64,000 bases of DNA, from the NCBI RefSeq assembly GCF_039555325.1, contig NZ_CP154608.1:1550001-1614000 (forward strand), given 5' to 3'. Numbering within the stretch: the first letter of the stretch is position 1; every line of letters begins with the position of its first letter. Of this stretch, positions 37,566-46,286 are shown one piece after another. The stretch comes from Sphingomicrobium sp. XHP0239 (GTDB lineage: Bacteria > Pseudomonadota > Alphaproteobacteria > Sphingomonadales > Sphingomonadaceae). The notes beneath the pieces were generated by a model. The model did not search any database, was not told where the DNA came from, and saw only the letters and a program-made list of their open reading frames with translations. The position numbers were made by a program, and so were the translations under genes.

Positions 37566-37712
37566 TTAGTTTGACCGGATGAAGACGATCGCCACCACGG
37601 CGAGCGCCAAACCGATCAGGAAGCCGGTCGAAGCGATCCGCTCGCGCTCCGCGGGAGTGACCGAACGCCACCCCGCCGCGAAGCCCGAACGGAACAGCCG
37701 CAGCCGGTCCAC
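37566..37712 (-). CDS. small single-pass membrane protein between rpsG and fusA
   Basis: A 48-codon frame starting at GTG 37712, eight bases after the rpsG stop, and ending 54 bases before fusA. The protein has a basic N-terminal half (DRLRLFRSGF, GWRSVTPAERERIAS) and one transmembrane helix (TGFLIGLALAVVAIVFI) ending IRSN. Third codon positions are almost all G or C, as in real genes here, which argues against chance. There is no clear ribosome-binding site beyond GGGCGG touching the start, so it may be translated by coupling to rpsG. Function unknown. Confidence 0.6.
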   Translation of the reverse strand: MDRLRLFRSGFAAGWRSVTPAERERIASTGFLIGLALAVVAIVFIRSN

Positions 37713-37720
37713 CCGCCCAA

Positions 37721-38191
37721 CTACCAGCGGTAGTGCGAGAAGGCGCGGTTGGCTTCGGCCATGCGGTGCGTGTCTTCACGCTTCTTGACCGCGTTGCCGC
37801 GGTTTTGGCTGGCGTCCATCAGTTCGCCCGACAGGCGCGCGGCCATCGTCTTCTCGTTGCGCGACCGAGCGGCCGAGATCAGCCAGCGGATCGCCAGCGC
37901 CTGCGCACGTTCGGGGCGGACCTCGACGGGCACCTGGTAGGTGGCACCACCGACGCGGCGCGAACGCACTTCGACGCCCGGCTTGATGTTGTTGAGAGCC
38001 TCGTGGAACACGCCGAGGGGGTCGGCCTTCATGCGGGCTTCGACATTGTCGAGCGCACCGTAGACGATGCTTTCCGCAACCGACTTCTTACCGTCGAGCA
38101 TGATATTGTTCATGAACTTCGACAGGACCAGATCACCGAACTTGGGATCGGGAAGGATGACGCGCTTTTCTGGGCGACGACGACGGGACAT
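37721..38191 (-). CDS. rpsG: 30S ribosomal protein S7
   Basis: Protein uS7, assembly organiser of the small-subunit head, 156 residues, with [20 protein letters not shown] and the [16 protein letters not shown] signature. It lies between rpsL and fusA as in the str operon. Confidence 0.97.
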   Translation of the reverse strand: MSRRRRPEKRVILPDPKFGDLVLSKFMNNIMLDGKKSVAESIVYGALDNVEARMKADPLGVFHEALNNIKPGVEVRSRRVGGATYQVPVEVRPERAQALAIRWLISAARSRNEKTMAARLSGELMDASQNRGNAVKKREDTHRMAEANRAFSHYRW

Positions 38192-38261
38192 AGGATGATC
38201 CTTTTAAAGAGCGGCGCGCGGGATGGGCACGATGCCTCCCGCCGCGACCGACAAAACCAGC

Positions 38262-38633
38262 TTACTTGGGCTTCTTGGCGCCATACTTGGAGCGCGACTG
38301 ACGGCGATCCTTGACACCCTGCGTGTCGAGCACGCCGCGAAGCACGTGATAGCGAACGCCGGGAAGGTCGCGCACACGCCCGCCGCGGATCAGCACGACG
38401 CTGTGCTCCTGCAGGTTGTGGCCTTCGCCCGGGATGTAGCTGATGACCTCGCGCTGGTTCGTCAGGCGCACCTTGGCGACCTTGCGCAGCGCCGAGTTCG
38501 GCTTCTTCGGGGTGGTCGTATAGACGCGGGTGCAGACGCCACGCTTCTGCGGGTTCTGTTCCATCGCAGGGACCTTGGACTTGGCCTTCTGCGGTTCGCG
38601 ACCCTTGCGGATCAACTGGTTAATCGTCGGCAT
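38262..38633 (-). CDS. rpsL: 30S ribosomal protein S12
   Basis: Decoding-centre protein uS12, 123 residues, with [20 protein letters not shown] and [20 protein letters not shown]. Lys43 is the usual residue, but position 88 (counting Met1) is Arg, encoded by CGC at 38371-38373, where E. coli has Lys88. Arg at this place is a classical streptomycin-resistance substitution in other bacteria. It is the first gene of the superoperon. Confidence 0.97.
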   Translation of the reverse strand: MPTINQLIRKGREPQKAKSKVPAMEQNPQKRGVCTRVYTTTPKKPNSALRKVAKVRLTNQREVISYIPGEGHNLQEHSVVLIRGGRVRDLPGVRYHVLRGVLDTQGVKDRRQSRSKYGAKKPK

Positions 38634-38932
38634 GAAGCCTTCACCTTTCTTCTGACCGGGTCATTCCGGCGGTTACTGCGAGCAGGCGCAACAGCATATC
38701 GAAGGGCGCTCCCCTTCCCGGCTTTCTTCCGGGAACGAAAACCCCTTGGAAAATCTCGCCTGTCGTTGTTCAGCTCTTGTCCGGCCGGACTTTCCGGAAC
38801 GGACGTGCGCGCCCTTAAAAGAGAGCCGCGCCCACGTCAAGCCGGAGCTGACTCATGCGACCCGGCGCCGCGACCGACCGACACCCTGCGGCCAGCTATC
38901 CGTTGCACGGTCCGGTGGCGACGCCTTCGGCC
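38634..38932. other. leader and promoter region of the str operon
   Basis: About 300 bases with no gene. It holds the promoter at 38812-38840 and a stem, TTCCCGG/CCGGGAA, at about 38716-38736 in the leader. The convergent-side boundary is the end of the sensor kinase gene, transcribed in the same direction further upstream. Confidence 0.5.
38812..38840 (-). promoter_or_regulatory. sigma-70 promoter of the str operon
   Basis: TTGACG (38840-38835), a 17-base spacer and TAAGGG (38817-38812) on the minus strand, about 180 bases before the rpsL start. It is the best match to a housekeeping promoter in the region. Confidence 0.55.
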
Positions 38933-39988
38933 TCAGTCGCGCTTCAACGGAACCTCGATCCGCGCGAAATAGCCGGGGCGGTCGCTCCGCACTTCCATCA
39001 CCGCGTCGAGCTGGCTCGACAGCGCGCTGATGAGTGCCCGCCCGATCCCGCGGCCCGTATCGTTGGCGGGCGCGGAAAAGCCGGGTCCGTTGTCGGCATA
39101 TTCGATCAACAGCTGCGTCTTCGTCACTTCGATCCCCACCGTTATCTCGGGGCGATCAACGTCGGAAAAGGCATGCTTCATCGAGTTCAGCACCAGTTCG
39201 TTGAGTGCCAGCGCCAACGGCACCGCCTCTTCGGTACCGAAGGACGCATGGCCCTTCTGCCGGACCGCGAGTTCGACCTTGGTATCGCCGGAAAGCGCCT
39301 TGACCGTATCGGTCAGCATTGCCGCCAGAAATCCCACGATCTCAAGTTCGTCGTGGGTTCCCGTCTCGTACAGCTGCCGATGGATATCGGCGAGCACCGT
39401 GACGCGCGAGGCAATGTCCGACAAGGCGCGCCGCGCGGCCTCGTCCTCCAGCTTGCGCGAATGCAGTGTCAGCAGCGACGTCACCAGCGCCAGATTGTTC
39501 TTCACGCGGTGGTTGACCTCGTAAAGAAGGACGTCCTTGGCCTTCAGCGCTTCCTGCAACTTGCGATCGGCCGCCAGTTCGTCGGTACAGTCCGACATGG
39601 TCAGTACCGCCGCGATCTGGCGTCCGTTCTTGTCCTTGACCGGCGTCGCCGATCCGATCGCGTCGATGATCTTTCCGTCGGGCCGCTGGATCTTCCAGTG
39701 TGCGTCCTCGATCGTCTCGCCGTCCAGCACCGCGCGCGCCAACGGCAGATCGCGCGGCGGATGCGGTTTCTCGTCGACGGTGAGCAGATGATAGGTCGCG
39801 CTATAGTCCTCGGGCGACACATGAAGAGCCTCGACCCCGTGGATCTTCGCCGCTGCGGCGTTGACGTAGATGAGCTCGCCGTTCGCATCCGCGACGATCA
39901 CGCCCTCGGCCAGCTGCGCGAGCGCCGCCAGCAGGACGGGCCGTTGATCGGCGGTTTCGATCGAGAACAGGGTTTCTACGAGGCCCAT
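38933..39988 (-). CDS. PAS-domain sensor histidine kinase (HWE/HisKA_2 type)
   Basis: Soluble sensor kinase of 351 residues. Residues about 20-135 form a PAS domain (AEGVIVADANGELIYVNAAA), residues 145-220 a HisKA_2 dimerisation domain with the phosphorylated histidine in YEVNHRVKNN (His160), and the rest an ATPase domain with ALNELVLNS (N box) and YADNGPGFS (G1). There is no membrane segment and no LOV cysteine motif, so the signal is not light by that route. Kinases of this type often feed the alphaproteobacterial general stress response (PhyR), but no partner is next to it. Confidence 0.88.
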   Translation of the reverse strand: MGLVETLFSIETADQRPVLLAALAQLAEGVIVADANGELIYVNAAAAKIHGVEALHVSPEDYSATYHLLTVDEKPHPPRDLPLARAVLDGETIEDAHWKIQRPDGKIIDAIGSATPVKDKNGRQIAAVLTMSDCTDELAADRKLQEALKAKDVLLYEVNHRVKNNLALVTSLLTLHSRKLEDEAARRALSDIASRVTVLADIHRQLYETGTHDELEIVGFLAAMLTDTVKALSGDTKVELAVRQKGHASFGTEEAVPLALALNELVLNSMKHAFSDVDRPEITVGIEVTKTQLLIEYADNGPGFSAPANDTGRGIGRALISALSSQLDAVMEVRSDRPGYFARIEVPLKRD

Positions 39989-40109
39989 GACTCTACCCCA
40001 TTCACAAGGGCCGCACGATGCCGAACCCGGATAATCCGTTTAGACTGAATGGATTAACGAAAGCAAATCGTTTCATCGCAGAACCGATTCTGTTCGACGA
40101 CTTCCTTCC

Positions 40110-40451
40110 TCAGTCCTTCATGGGATCGTGGCCCCAGTTCATGAGGCTGTAGCGCCAGTCGCTGTCCTCGATGTCGCTTGACGGCTTCTGGGCCATGTGA
40201 CGGTTTACGTAGCCCAGGACCTTTTCCATGTGATCGTGGTCCGCGGCCGTCAGCTCGCCCACGTTCTTGCGCTTGATTGCGACGATCCGCCGGCCCGACC
40301 GATGCCCGGTGCTCTCGCCACCGTCGCTGTCCCCTACCGATTTGGACTCTTCGGTGTCGAGCCAGTCTTCCAATTCGCTGGGGCTCATGTTCACCGCGTC
40401 GCGGAAGTCCTTGCGGATATCGGTCCGCTCGTCGTCGTCGCGCTCGCTCAT
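40110..40451 (-). CDS. DUF3140 protein
   Basis: A small soluble protein of 113 residues resembling the DUF3140 family: DFRDAVNMSPSELEDWL at the N-terminal side, a basic central part KRKNVGELTAADHDHM and the C-terminal WRYSLMNWGHDPMKD. Its function is not known. ATG 40451 is used; a directly preceding ATG adds one residue. It stands between the sensor kinase and a lipoprotein gene. Confidence 0.75.
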   Translation of the reverse strand: MSERDDDERTDIRKDFRDAVNMSPSELEDWLDTEESKSVGDSDGGESTGHRSGRRIVAIKRKNVGELTAADHDHMEKVLGYVNRHMAQKPSSDIEDSDWRYSLMNWGHDPMKD

Positions 40452-40494
40452 CACTGTCTCCTTCCAGGTTCGAAAGCGCCAATCGGCGAGCGAC

Positions 40495-41184
40495 CTATCG
40501 GGTTGCGCGTTGCTCGTTCTTGGCGGTCTCGGCTGCGGCGATCGCTTCCATTTCCGCGCTGGCCTGATCGTTCAGCGTGACGAGCTTGGGCTCCGCGCCC
40601 GTTTCCGGGACCACGAGCCAGATCGCACCCAGGTCGAAGAAGGCGCCCTTGTCCGGCACCACCGTGAGATCCTCGAGCTCCAGGTTCTGCATGCGATCCA
40701 GCGTCCGGTCGGTGAAGATGCGGTCGAAGGCAGCCTCCAGCGAAGCCCGATCGCGGATCTCCTCGCGCTCGCCAGCACTGTTGATGAACAGAAGCGGGAT
40801 TCCCGCCCGTTCGAGGACCGCGGCCCGATCGCGATTGCTGGCGCTGTCACGCAGCGCCTCGATCGTGCGCACGAATTGCGTCGCGCTGGTCGCAGTAGCG
40901 CAGCTGATCGCGCCGCCTTCGGCAGCGTCGTTCGCGCGATCGAAATCGCGCTCGCTCTGCCCGCCGTAATCGTCGGCCTGTTCGCGCACGGCCCAGATAT
41001 CCTCGAGGCAGTCGGTGGCCGCCTCGCCGCCGGGGCGGGCCCGTTCGCCCTCGGGGCCCTGCGCCAGCTCGATCGCGCGCTCGGCATCGCTCTCGCGCGT
41101 GGGTTCGGTCCCGTCGCATCCGGAAAGCAAAATCCCCAGCGCCGCGACACCGGCGATGGCGTTAACTCGTGCGAGGATCGGCAT
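40495..41184 (-). CDS. putative lipoprotein
   Basis: A 229-residue protein with a lipoprotein signal (ARVNAIAGVAALGILLSGC), so it is probably anchored in a cell-envelope membrane. The mature protein is acidic and mostly helical with no recognised domain; Cys residues in DCLEDIW and SCATATSA might pair. The start overlaps the lysozyme gene by about 23 bases, suggesting co-transcription with it. Function unknown. Confidence 0.7.
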   Translation of the reverse strand: MPILARVNAIAGVAALGILLSGCDGTEPTRESDAERAIELAQGPEGERARPGGEAATDCLEDIWAVREQADDYGGQSERDFDRANDAAEGGAISCATATSATQFVRTIEALRDSASNRDRAAVLERAGIPLLFINSAGEREEIRDRASLEAAFDRIFTDRTLDRMQNLELEDLTVVPDKGAFFDLGAIWLVVPETGAEPKLVTLNDQASAEMEAIAAAETAKNEQRATR

Positions 41185-41977
41185 AGTCACCCTCCCTGAA
41201 CATGCGGCGGCGACGTTCGGAGCGATTGATCAATCCTTCCGCCTGCTGCCCATTCTGTGCGCGTGAATAGACCAGTTGCTCCGCGATCGCCTCATAATCC
41301 TCCGCGTCGATCGCCCGGTTGAGCGCGGGGCTGCGATCGCGCGATACGTTGCCAGGCCCGACGTTGTAGACGAGGTCGACCAGCGCATCGAATTCGTGCT
41401 GCTTCACTCTCGTATTGCGTAGCAGGCGCCGCACCGCCGAGGCCGCCTTGTCGAGATCCTGTTCGAGCAGTCGGTTCATCCGCTCGCGCGAGATACGGTC
41501 GCCGACGCGCAGTCCGTCCGCCGGCGTCACCAGATGTCCTGCCCCCACCGTCGGCAGGCCGGACACGTCGCGATAGACGGTCAGCACCTGACCCTCCTCT
41601 TCGCGGATGATGGATTTCAATTCGTCGCTAACGCCGAAATCGTTCGCCAGCGCGCGTGCATCGCTCATCACCGCTTCTTCCTCGATCGCTTCCTTCTCGA
41701 TCGCGCTCAGACCGAGGCCGGACAGCGCATCGAAGATCGCGACATCGCGGGACCAGCTGTAATAGCCGAGCCAGGCGAGCCCCAGCACCACGACCACGGC
41801 GGTGATTTCGCGCCACGCCAGTGGCAGGCGCCGATCCTTGTGTCCGACCTTCGGCCGGTCGCGATGGTCGGCCGTGCCGATGCTTCCGAGACGGGCGTCG
41901 ACGGGGCGCCGGGGTTCGGTTTCTGATGTGACGCCGCCTCTCCTGCGATGGTGTCGGTGCGAGGACGTCCCAACCAA
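41162..41977 (-). CDS. membrane-anchored T4-type (GH24) lysozyme
   Basis: Muramidase predicted to cut peptidoglycan; up to 271 residues. The catalytic set is intact: Glu128 in EEEGQV, Asp137 and Thr143 in YRDVSGLPTVGAGH have the spacing of T4 lysozyme Glu11-Asp20-Thr26. Before this domain comes a transmembrane helix (ITAVVVVLGLAWLGYY, about 58-73) and a basic cytoplasmic leader. The start is uncertain: TTG 41977 is the first possible, with no good ribosome-binding site, and the only ATG in frame would remove the membrane helix. It lies between lpdA and a lipoprotein gene with no phage genes around, so it may act in cell-wall remodelling. Confidence 0.8.
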   Translation of the reverse strand: MVGTSSHRHHRRRGGVTSETEPRRPVDARLGSIGTADHRDRPKVGHKDRRLPLAWREITAVVVVLGLAWLGYYSWSRDVAIFDALSGLGLSAIEKEAIEEEAVMSDARALANDFGVSDELKSIIREEEGQVLTVYRDVSGLPTVGAGHLVTPADGLRVGDRISRERMNRLLEQDLDKAASAVRRLLRNTRVKQHEFDALVDLVYNVGPGNVSRDRSPALNRAIDAEDYEAIAEQLVYSRAQNGQQAEGLINRSERRRRMFREGDYADPRTS

Positions 41978-42031
41978 CGTCCGCGTTCCAGCCTCGCCCG
42001 CATCTCCTTCGAGATCAACCCCACCGCCGCG

Positions 42032-43447
42032 TCAGATATGCAGCACCCGTCCGTAGGCTGCGAGCACGCTCTCGTGCATCATTTCGCTCAAGGTCGGGTG
42101 AGGATAGACGGTGTTCATGAAGTCCTGCTCGACCAGTTCGGCCTGCTTGCCGACGGTATAGCCCTGGATCAGTTCCGTGACTTCGGCGCCGATCATGTGC
42201 GCGCCCAACAGTTCGCCGGTCTCGGCATCGAACACGGTCTTGATGAAGCCCTGCGTCTCGCCCAACGCGATCGCCTTGCCGTTGCCGATGAAGGGAAACT
42301 TGCCGACCTTGACCGTGTGCCCGGCTTCCTTGGCCTTGGCCTCGGTCAGCCCGACCGATGCGACCTGCGGGTGGCAGTAGGTGCAGCCCGGAATGTTCTT
42401 CACGTCCATCGCGTGCGGATGCACGTCCTTGTTGCCCATCTCCTGCGCGATCGCCTCGACGCAGATGATGCCTTCGTGGCTGGCCTTATGCGCGAGCCAT
42501 GGCGGCGCGGTGACGTCGCCGATCGCCCACAGGCCCTTCACGTTGGTGCGGCAATGTTCGTCGGTGTCGATATGGCCCTTGGTGGTTTTCACCTTGAGCG
42601 CTTCCAGTCCGATCTTCTCGGTGTTCGGCACGATGCCGATGGCGACGATGCAATGGGTGAACGTATCTTCTCTAAGTTTGCCCGTATGATCCTTGATCTT
42701 GGCCTTCACGCCCTTGTTGGAAACGTCCAACGCCTCGACCCCCGCCTTGGCGTGGATGGTCATGCCCTGCTTCTTCAATTGCTTGAGAAGCTCGGCAGAA
42801 ATCTCCTCGTCTTCGACGGGGACGATGCGATCCATCATTTCGACGACGGTCACGTTGGCGCCCATGTCGTTGTAGAAGCTCGCGAACTCGATGCCGATCG
42901 CGCCCGAGCCGATGACCAACAGGTCCTTGGGCATTTCCTTCGGCACCATCGCGTGGCGATAGGTCCAGATCCGCTCCCCGTCCGCCGGTGCGAAGGGCAG
43001 GTCGCGCGCCCGCGCACCCGTCGCGACGATGATGTGCTTGGCCTTGAGGCTGGTCTTCTTTCCGTCCTCGCCCGTCACCTCGAGTTCGCCCGCGCTCTTC
43101 AGGACGCCCGTGCCCATATGCACGTCGATCTTGTTCTTCTTCATCAGGCCCGTGACGCCCTGATTGAGCTGCTTGGCGACCCCGCGGCTCCGCGCGACGA
43201 CCTTTTCGAGGTCCATCCCGACGTTATCCGCCTTCAGCCCGAAGCTTTCGGCATGCTTCATGTGATGCAGGATCTCGCCCGAACGCAGCAGCGCCTTCGT
43301 CGGGATGCAGCCCCAGTTGAGGCAGATGCCGCCAAGGCTCTCACGCTCGACGATCGCCGTCTTCAGGCCCAGCTGCGACGCGCGGATGGCCGCGACATAG
43401 CCGCCGGGTCCGCTTCCAAGGACGATGAGATCGTAGCTGTCGGCCAT
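42032..43447 (-). CDS. lpdA: dihydrolipoyl dehydrogenase (E3)
   Basis: Re-oxidises dihydrolipoamide for the pyruvate and oxoglutarate dehydrogenase complexes; 471 residues. It has the N-terminal FAD fold GSGPGGYVAAIRA, the redox disulfide CLNWGC, the NAD fold GSGAIGIEFASFY and the C-terminal His-Glu pair in YPHPTLSEMMHE. It lies on the same strand and downstream of pdhC, with four small genes between, so both probably serve pyruvate dehydrogenase. Confidence 0.96.
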   Translation of the reverse strand: MADSYDLIVLGSGPGGYVAAIRASQLGLKTAIVERESLGGICLNWGCIPTKALLRSGEILHHMKHAESFGLKADNVGMDLEKVVARSRGVAKQLNQGVTGLMKKNKIDVHMGTGVLKSAGELEVTGEDGKKTSLKAKHIIVATGARARDLPFAPADGERIWTYRHAMVPKEMPKDLLVIGSGAIGIEFASFYNDMGANVTVVEMMDRIVPVEDEEISAELLKQLKKQGMTIHAKAGVEALDVSNKGVKAKIKDHTGKLREDTFTHCIVAIGIVPNTEKIGLEALKVKTTKGHIDTDEHCRTNVKGLWAIGDVTAPPWLAHKASHEGIICVEAIAQEMGNKDVHPHAMDVKNIPGCTYCHPQVASVGLTEAKAKEAGHTVKVGKFPFIGNGKAIALGETQGFIKTVFDAETGELLGAHMIGAEVTELIQGYTVGKQAELVEQDFMNTVYPHPTLSEMMHESVLAAYGRVLHI

Positions 43448-43508
43448 ACGTGCGCTCCTGAGTGGTTCAGGAGCGGGGTAACGGCGCGGCTATGCGCCCA
43501 CAAGACCC

Positions 43509-43718
43509 CTAGCTATGCCATTCGAAAAAGCTGCGCAGCGCGAAGGCCGCGACCAGGAACAGGGGAATCGAGAACAGGAGTCCCGGCGAATGGGCGAACG
43601 GGCGGATCGTGCCCCAGTTCGCCGCGCTCTGCTGCCACACGCCGCCCGCGCCTCCGAAGAACAGGGGCGCCACGACCGCGAGGGCCGCCGCCAGCAGAAT
43701 AGCCGTGGTCCATTTCAT
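43509..43718 (-). CDS. small two-helix membrane protein
   Basis: A 69-residue protein with two transmembrane helices: TTAILLAAALAVVAPLFF near the N terminus and LLFSIPLFLVAAFALRSFF near the C terminus. No family recognised. Codon usage is normal for the chromosome. It sits between the thioesterase gene and lpdA on the same strand. Confidence 0.65.
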   Translation of the reverse strand: MKWTTAILLAAALAVVAPLFFGGAGGVWQQSAANWGTIRPFAHSPGLLFSIPLFLVAAFALRSFFEWHS

Positions 43719-43781
43719 CGAGCGGGTCCCTTCCCCGAATGTCTCCCGAAAAAAGAATGGCGGGATAGGGTAAAGAAAGGG

Positions 43782-44144
43782 TTACCGCGCGACCGGGCGT
43801 TTCTCGTTGTCCGCGGTCACCGCGACGAAGGTGAAGGTGCCGCTCGCCACTTCGAAGACCCGCGGTCCATCGCGTTCGCGGCCCTCGGCGCGGGCGCGGA
43901 TGGTCATCGAGGTGGTGCCTTCACGGACCAGTTCGGCATAGACCGACAGCTCGTCCCCCACCTCCATCGCGCCCGGAAAAGCGAGATCGGTCGCAGCGAC
44001 GACGACCGCCTTGCCCTTCGAATGGCGCGAGGCGAGCGACCCCGCCGCGAGCGCCATCTGGCTCATCAACCACCCGCCAAAGATCCCGCCGTAGGGATTG
44101 GTGTCCGCCGGCATCGCGGTGACGCGGATGAGGGGGTCAGTCAT
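43782..44144 (-). CDS. acyl-CoA thioesterase, hotdog fold (YciA type)
   Basis: Predicted acyl-CoA hydrolase of 120 residues with the YciA-like pattern: MPADTNPYGGIFGGWLMSQM holds the catalytic Asp region and central helix, followed by the SMTIRARAEGRER strand. It overlaps the preceding gene by four bases (ATGA), so it is translated together with the 143-residue membrane protein. Chain-length preference cannot be read. Confidence 0.85.
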   Translation of the reverse strand: MTDPLIRVTAMPADTNPYGGIFGGWLMSQMALAAGSLASRHSKGKAVVVAATDLAFPGAMEVGDELSVYAELVREGTTSMTIRARAEGRERDGPRVFEVASGTFTFVAVTADNEKRPVAR

Positions 44145-44572
44145 TTGAGATTAGAGTTCCGTGTTAGAAGAATGTAAAACGCTGCCCCAACGAGGCCTCC
44201 CGCCACCCCAACTATAGCTGCATGGTTTGTGACCGAATAACCCATCGCGACGACGGTCAACGAAATCCACAAAAATCCGGTAGCGCCCGCTATAGCTACG
44301 ATAAAGACGGGATGTGCTTTCAATTTCAGTCCACGTGTCAAAGCTAGAAGGGGCATACCGACTAGGACACAGTATGAAAGAACGAAGGAAAGTGCACCGA
44401 CTACGGCTACGCCACCAAAGAAAATTGTTTGTGGAAATGTGAGCGCTATCGGCTCCCCGGAAAACCTAGTGACTTTGAGCAGGCCAAGGATTCCGAATAT
44501 CACGGAAACCCCGATGCCGGAGATGAAGAGAGCATCTAAAGGCTTATGCCGCGAGTGGAAAACTCTAGCCAA
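44141..44572 (-). CDS. unrecognised four-helix membrane protein, low G+C
   Basis: A 143-residue hydrophobic protein with about four transmembrane helices (near residues 12-31, 45-72, 88-108, 115-136). No family recognised. Its codon usage is much poorer in G+C than all neighbours, which suggests transfer. Its start lies ten bases from a displaced copy of the pdhC 3' end. It overlaps the thioesterase gene by four bases. Confidence 0.65.
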   Translation of the reverse strand: MARVFHSRHKPLDALFISGIGVSVIFGILGLLKVTRFSGEPIALTFPQTIFFGGVAVVGALSFVLSYCVLVGMPLLALTRGLKLKAHPVFIVAIAGATGFLWISLTVVAMGYSVTNHAAIVGVAGGLVGAAFYILLTRNSNLK

Positions 44573-44581
44573 TGCTCACCT

Positions 44582-44617
44582 CTAAGCAACTAACCCCATC
44601 GGGCTTTCGACCCGCTT
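44582..44617 (-). repeat. displaced copy of the pdhC 3' end
   Basis: On the minus strand this 36-base segment encodes KRVESPMGLVA and a stop, nearly identical to the last codons of pdhC ([11 protein letters not shown] and stop at 44949-44984). Twenty-nine of 36 bases match. The sequence before it does not resemble pdhC. The two copies stand as direct repeats on either side of the 81-residue membrane gene. Confidence 0.7.
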
Positions 44618-44679
44618 AGAACCCGACCATAGAGACTGGTGTCCGACGGCGTCGCCGTGGCTAGGGATGAAGGGTTTAG

Positions 44680-44925
44680 TCATGAAAAAGCGAGATACAA
44701 AGTCGGAGTCCATCCGACCACCAAAGCGAACCAAGCAGTCGCTGCCGTAGCTGCCTTCCATGCCCCGGCGGCCGCCAAAAGATGAAAGAGCAGCACGATC
44801 GCCCCAATGCTGTATGCCTCCAATGCGGTTGCATCCAAAGTCGCATTTGAAATGGCTACGAAACCGAACGCCACGAATAAACCGATTGGCAGAAGTGCAA
44901 ATGTCAAAAGGCGTCGTATCAACAT
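44680..44925 (-). CDS. unrecognised small membrane protein within the direct repeat
   Basis: An 81-residue hydrophobic protein with two or three transmembrane helices: LLTFALLPIGLFVAFGFVAI, a central YSIGAIVLLFHLLAAAGAW and a C-terminal ATAWFALVVGWTPTLYLAF. It begins at ATG 44925, 23 bases after the pdhC stop. Composition is lower in G+C than pdhC. It is enclosed by the real pdhC end and its displaced copy, so it may have arrived as a small cassette. Function unknown. Confidence 0.6.
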   Translation of the reverse strand: MLIRRLLTFALLPIGLFVAFGFVAISNATLDATALEAYSIGAIVLLFHLLAAAGAWKAATAATAWFALVVGWTPTLYLAFS

Positions 44926-44948
44926 TCCCAACGCCTCGACGGTTTGGC

Positions 44949-46286
44949 TCAAGCCACCAAACCCATCGGGTTTTCGACCAGCTTCTTGAACGCCTGCATC
45001 AGCTTGGCGCCGTCCGCGCCGTCGATGGCGCGGTGGTCGAAGCTGCCGGTGGCGCTCATCACGGTCGCGATCTGGACCGCGTCGTCGACGATGTGCGCGC
45101 GCTTCTCGCCCGCACCGACCGCGAGGATCATCGCCTGTGGCGGGTTGATGACCGCGTCGAACTGCTTGATCCCAAACATCCCCATGTTGGAGATGCTCGC
45201 GGTACCGCCCTGATATTCCTCCGGCGCCAGCTTGCCTTCCTTGGCGCGGGCAGCGAGGTCCTTCACCTCGTCCGAAATCGCCGAGAGCGACTTGGTGTCC
45301 GCGCCTGTCACGATCGGCGTGATCAGCCCGCCGTCGATGCTGACCGCGACCGAAATGTCGGCGCGCTTGTATTTGATGAGGTTCGAGCCCGCGAAGGACA
45401 CGTTGCATTCGGGCACTTCCATGAGCGCCTTGGCGAGCGCCTTGATCAGCAAGTCGTTGACCGACAGCTTCTGCCCGCGCTCCTCGATGCTCCCGTTGAT
45501 CTGGCTGCGCAGCTTGAGCAGCGCGTCGAGCTGACAATCGACGGTGAGGTAGATATGCGGGATCTGCTGCTTCGCTTCGGTCAGGCGGCGCGCGATCGTC
45601 TTGCGCATGTTGGACAGCTTCTCGACCTCGTGCGGGATGTCGAGCGGTTCGACCTCGGCGGGCGCGACGCCCGGAGCGCTCGGCGACGGCGCGGCGGCCT
45701 CGACCGGCGCGGCGTCCTTCGCAGGCGACTTGCCCGCGGCGGCGTCGATGTCGGCGCGCACGATCCGTCCGTTCGGGCCGGAGCCTTCGAGCGTGGTGAG
45801 GTCAATCCCCTGCGCCTCGGCCAGCCGACGCGCGAGCGGGCTAGCCTTCACGCGCTCGCCATCCTTGACCGGCGCGGCGGGGGCCTTGGTGTCGGCGGAG
45901 GCCTCGGACTTTGGGGGCGCGTCGACCGATTTCGATTCCGCCTTCGGACCGTCGTCGCGGCCATAGCCCTTGTCGGGCGCGGGCGCGGCTTCGGGCGCGC
46001 TTTTCGTTTCCGGCGCATCGTTCGACGGCGCGGAAACTTCCTCGCCCTCCTCGCCGATCATCGCGATAACGGTGCCGACCGCGACGTTGTCGGTGCCTTC
46101 CTCGACCAGGATCTTGAGCAGCGTTCCTTCGTCGACCGCCTCGAATTCCATGGTCGCCTTGTCGGTCTCGATCTCCGCCAGCAGGTCTCCGCTAGCGATC
46201 GCGTCGCCTTCCTTGACCAGCCATTTCGCCAGTGTCCCCTCCTCCATGGTGGGCGAGAGCGCGGGCATCTTGAGTTCGGTGGCCAT
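44949..46286 (-). CDS. pdhC: pyruvate dehydrogenase E2 (dihydrolipoamide acetyltransferase)
   Basis: Core enzyme of the pyruvate dehydrogenase complex, 445 residues. Residues 1-80 are the lipoyl domain with lipoyl-lysine in [10 protein letters not shown]; an Ala/Pro-rich linker follows; the peripheral-subunit-binding domain is [20 protein letters not shown]; the acyltransferase domain ends with the catalytic [11 protein letters not shown]. The PALSPTM start is typical of the alphaproteobacterial and mitochondrial E2. E1 genes are not in this window. A partial duplicate of its 3' end lies downstream. Confidence 0.95.
   Translation of the reverse strand: MATELKMPALSPTMEEGTLAKWLVKEGDAIASGDLLAEIETDKATMEFEAVDEGTLLKILVEEGTDNVAVGTVIAMIGEEGEEVSAPSNDAPETKSAPEAAPAPDKGYGRDDGPKAESKSVDAPPKSEASADTKAPAAPVKDGERVKASPLARRLAEAQGIDLTTLEGSGPNGRIVRADIDAAAGKSPAKDAAPVEAAAPSPSAPGVAPAEVEPLDIPHEVEKLSNMRKTIARRLTEAKQQIPHIYLTVDCQLDALLKLRSQINGSIEERGQKLSVNDLLIKALAKALMEVPECNVSFAGSNLIKYKRADISVAVSIDGGLITPIVTGADTKSLSAISDEVKDLAARAKEGKLAPEEYQGGTASISNMGMFGIKQFDAVINPPQAMILAVGAGEKRAHIVDDAVQIATVMSATGSFDHRAIDGADGAKLMQAFKKLVENPMGLVA

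Noticed and set aside
38933..39988. LOV-type blue-light histidine kinase
   Set aside because: The PAS domain lacks the flavin-binding cysteine motif of LOV domains, so light sensing by this route is not supported.
41162..41977. Prophage remnant around the lysozyme gene
   Set aside because: No holin, tail, portal or integrase genes are near, composition is normal, and the neighbours are housekeeping genes.
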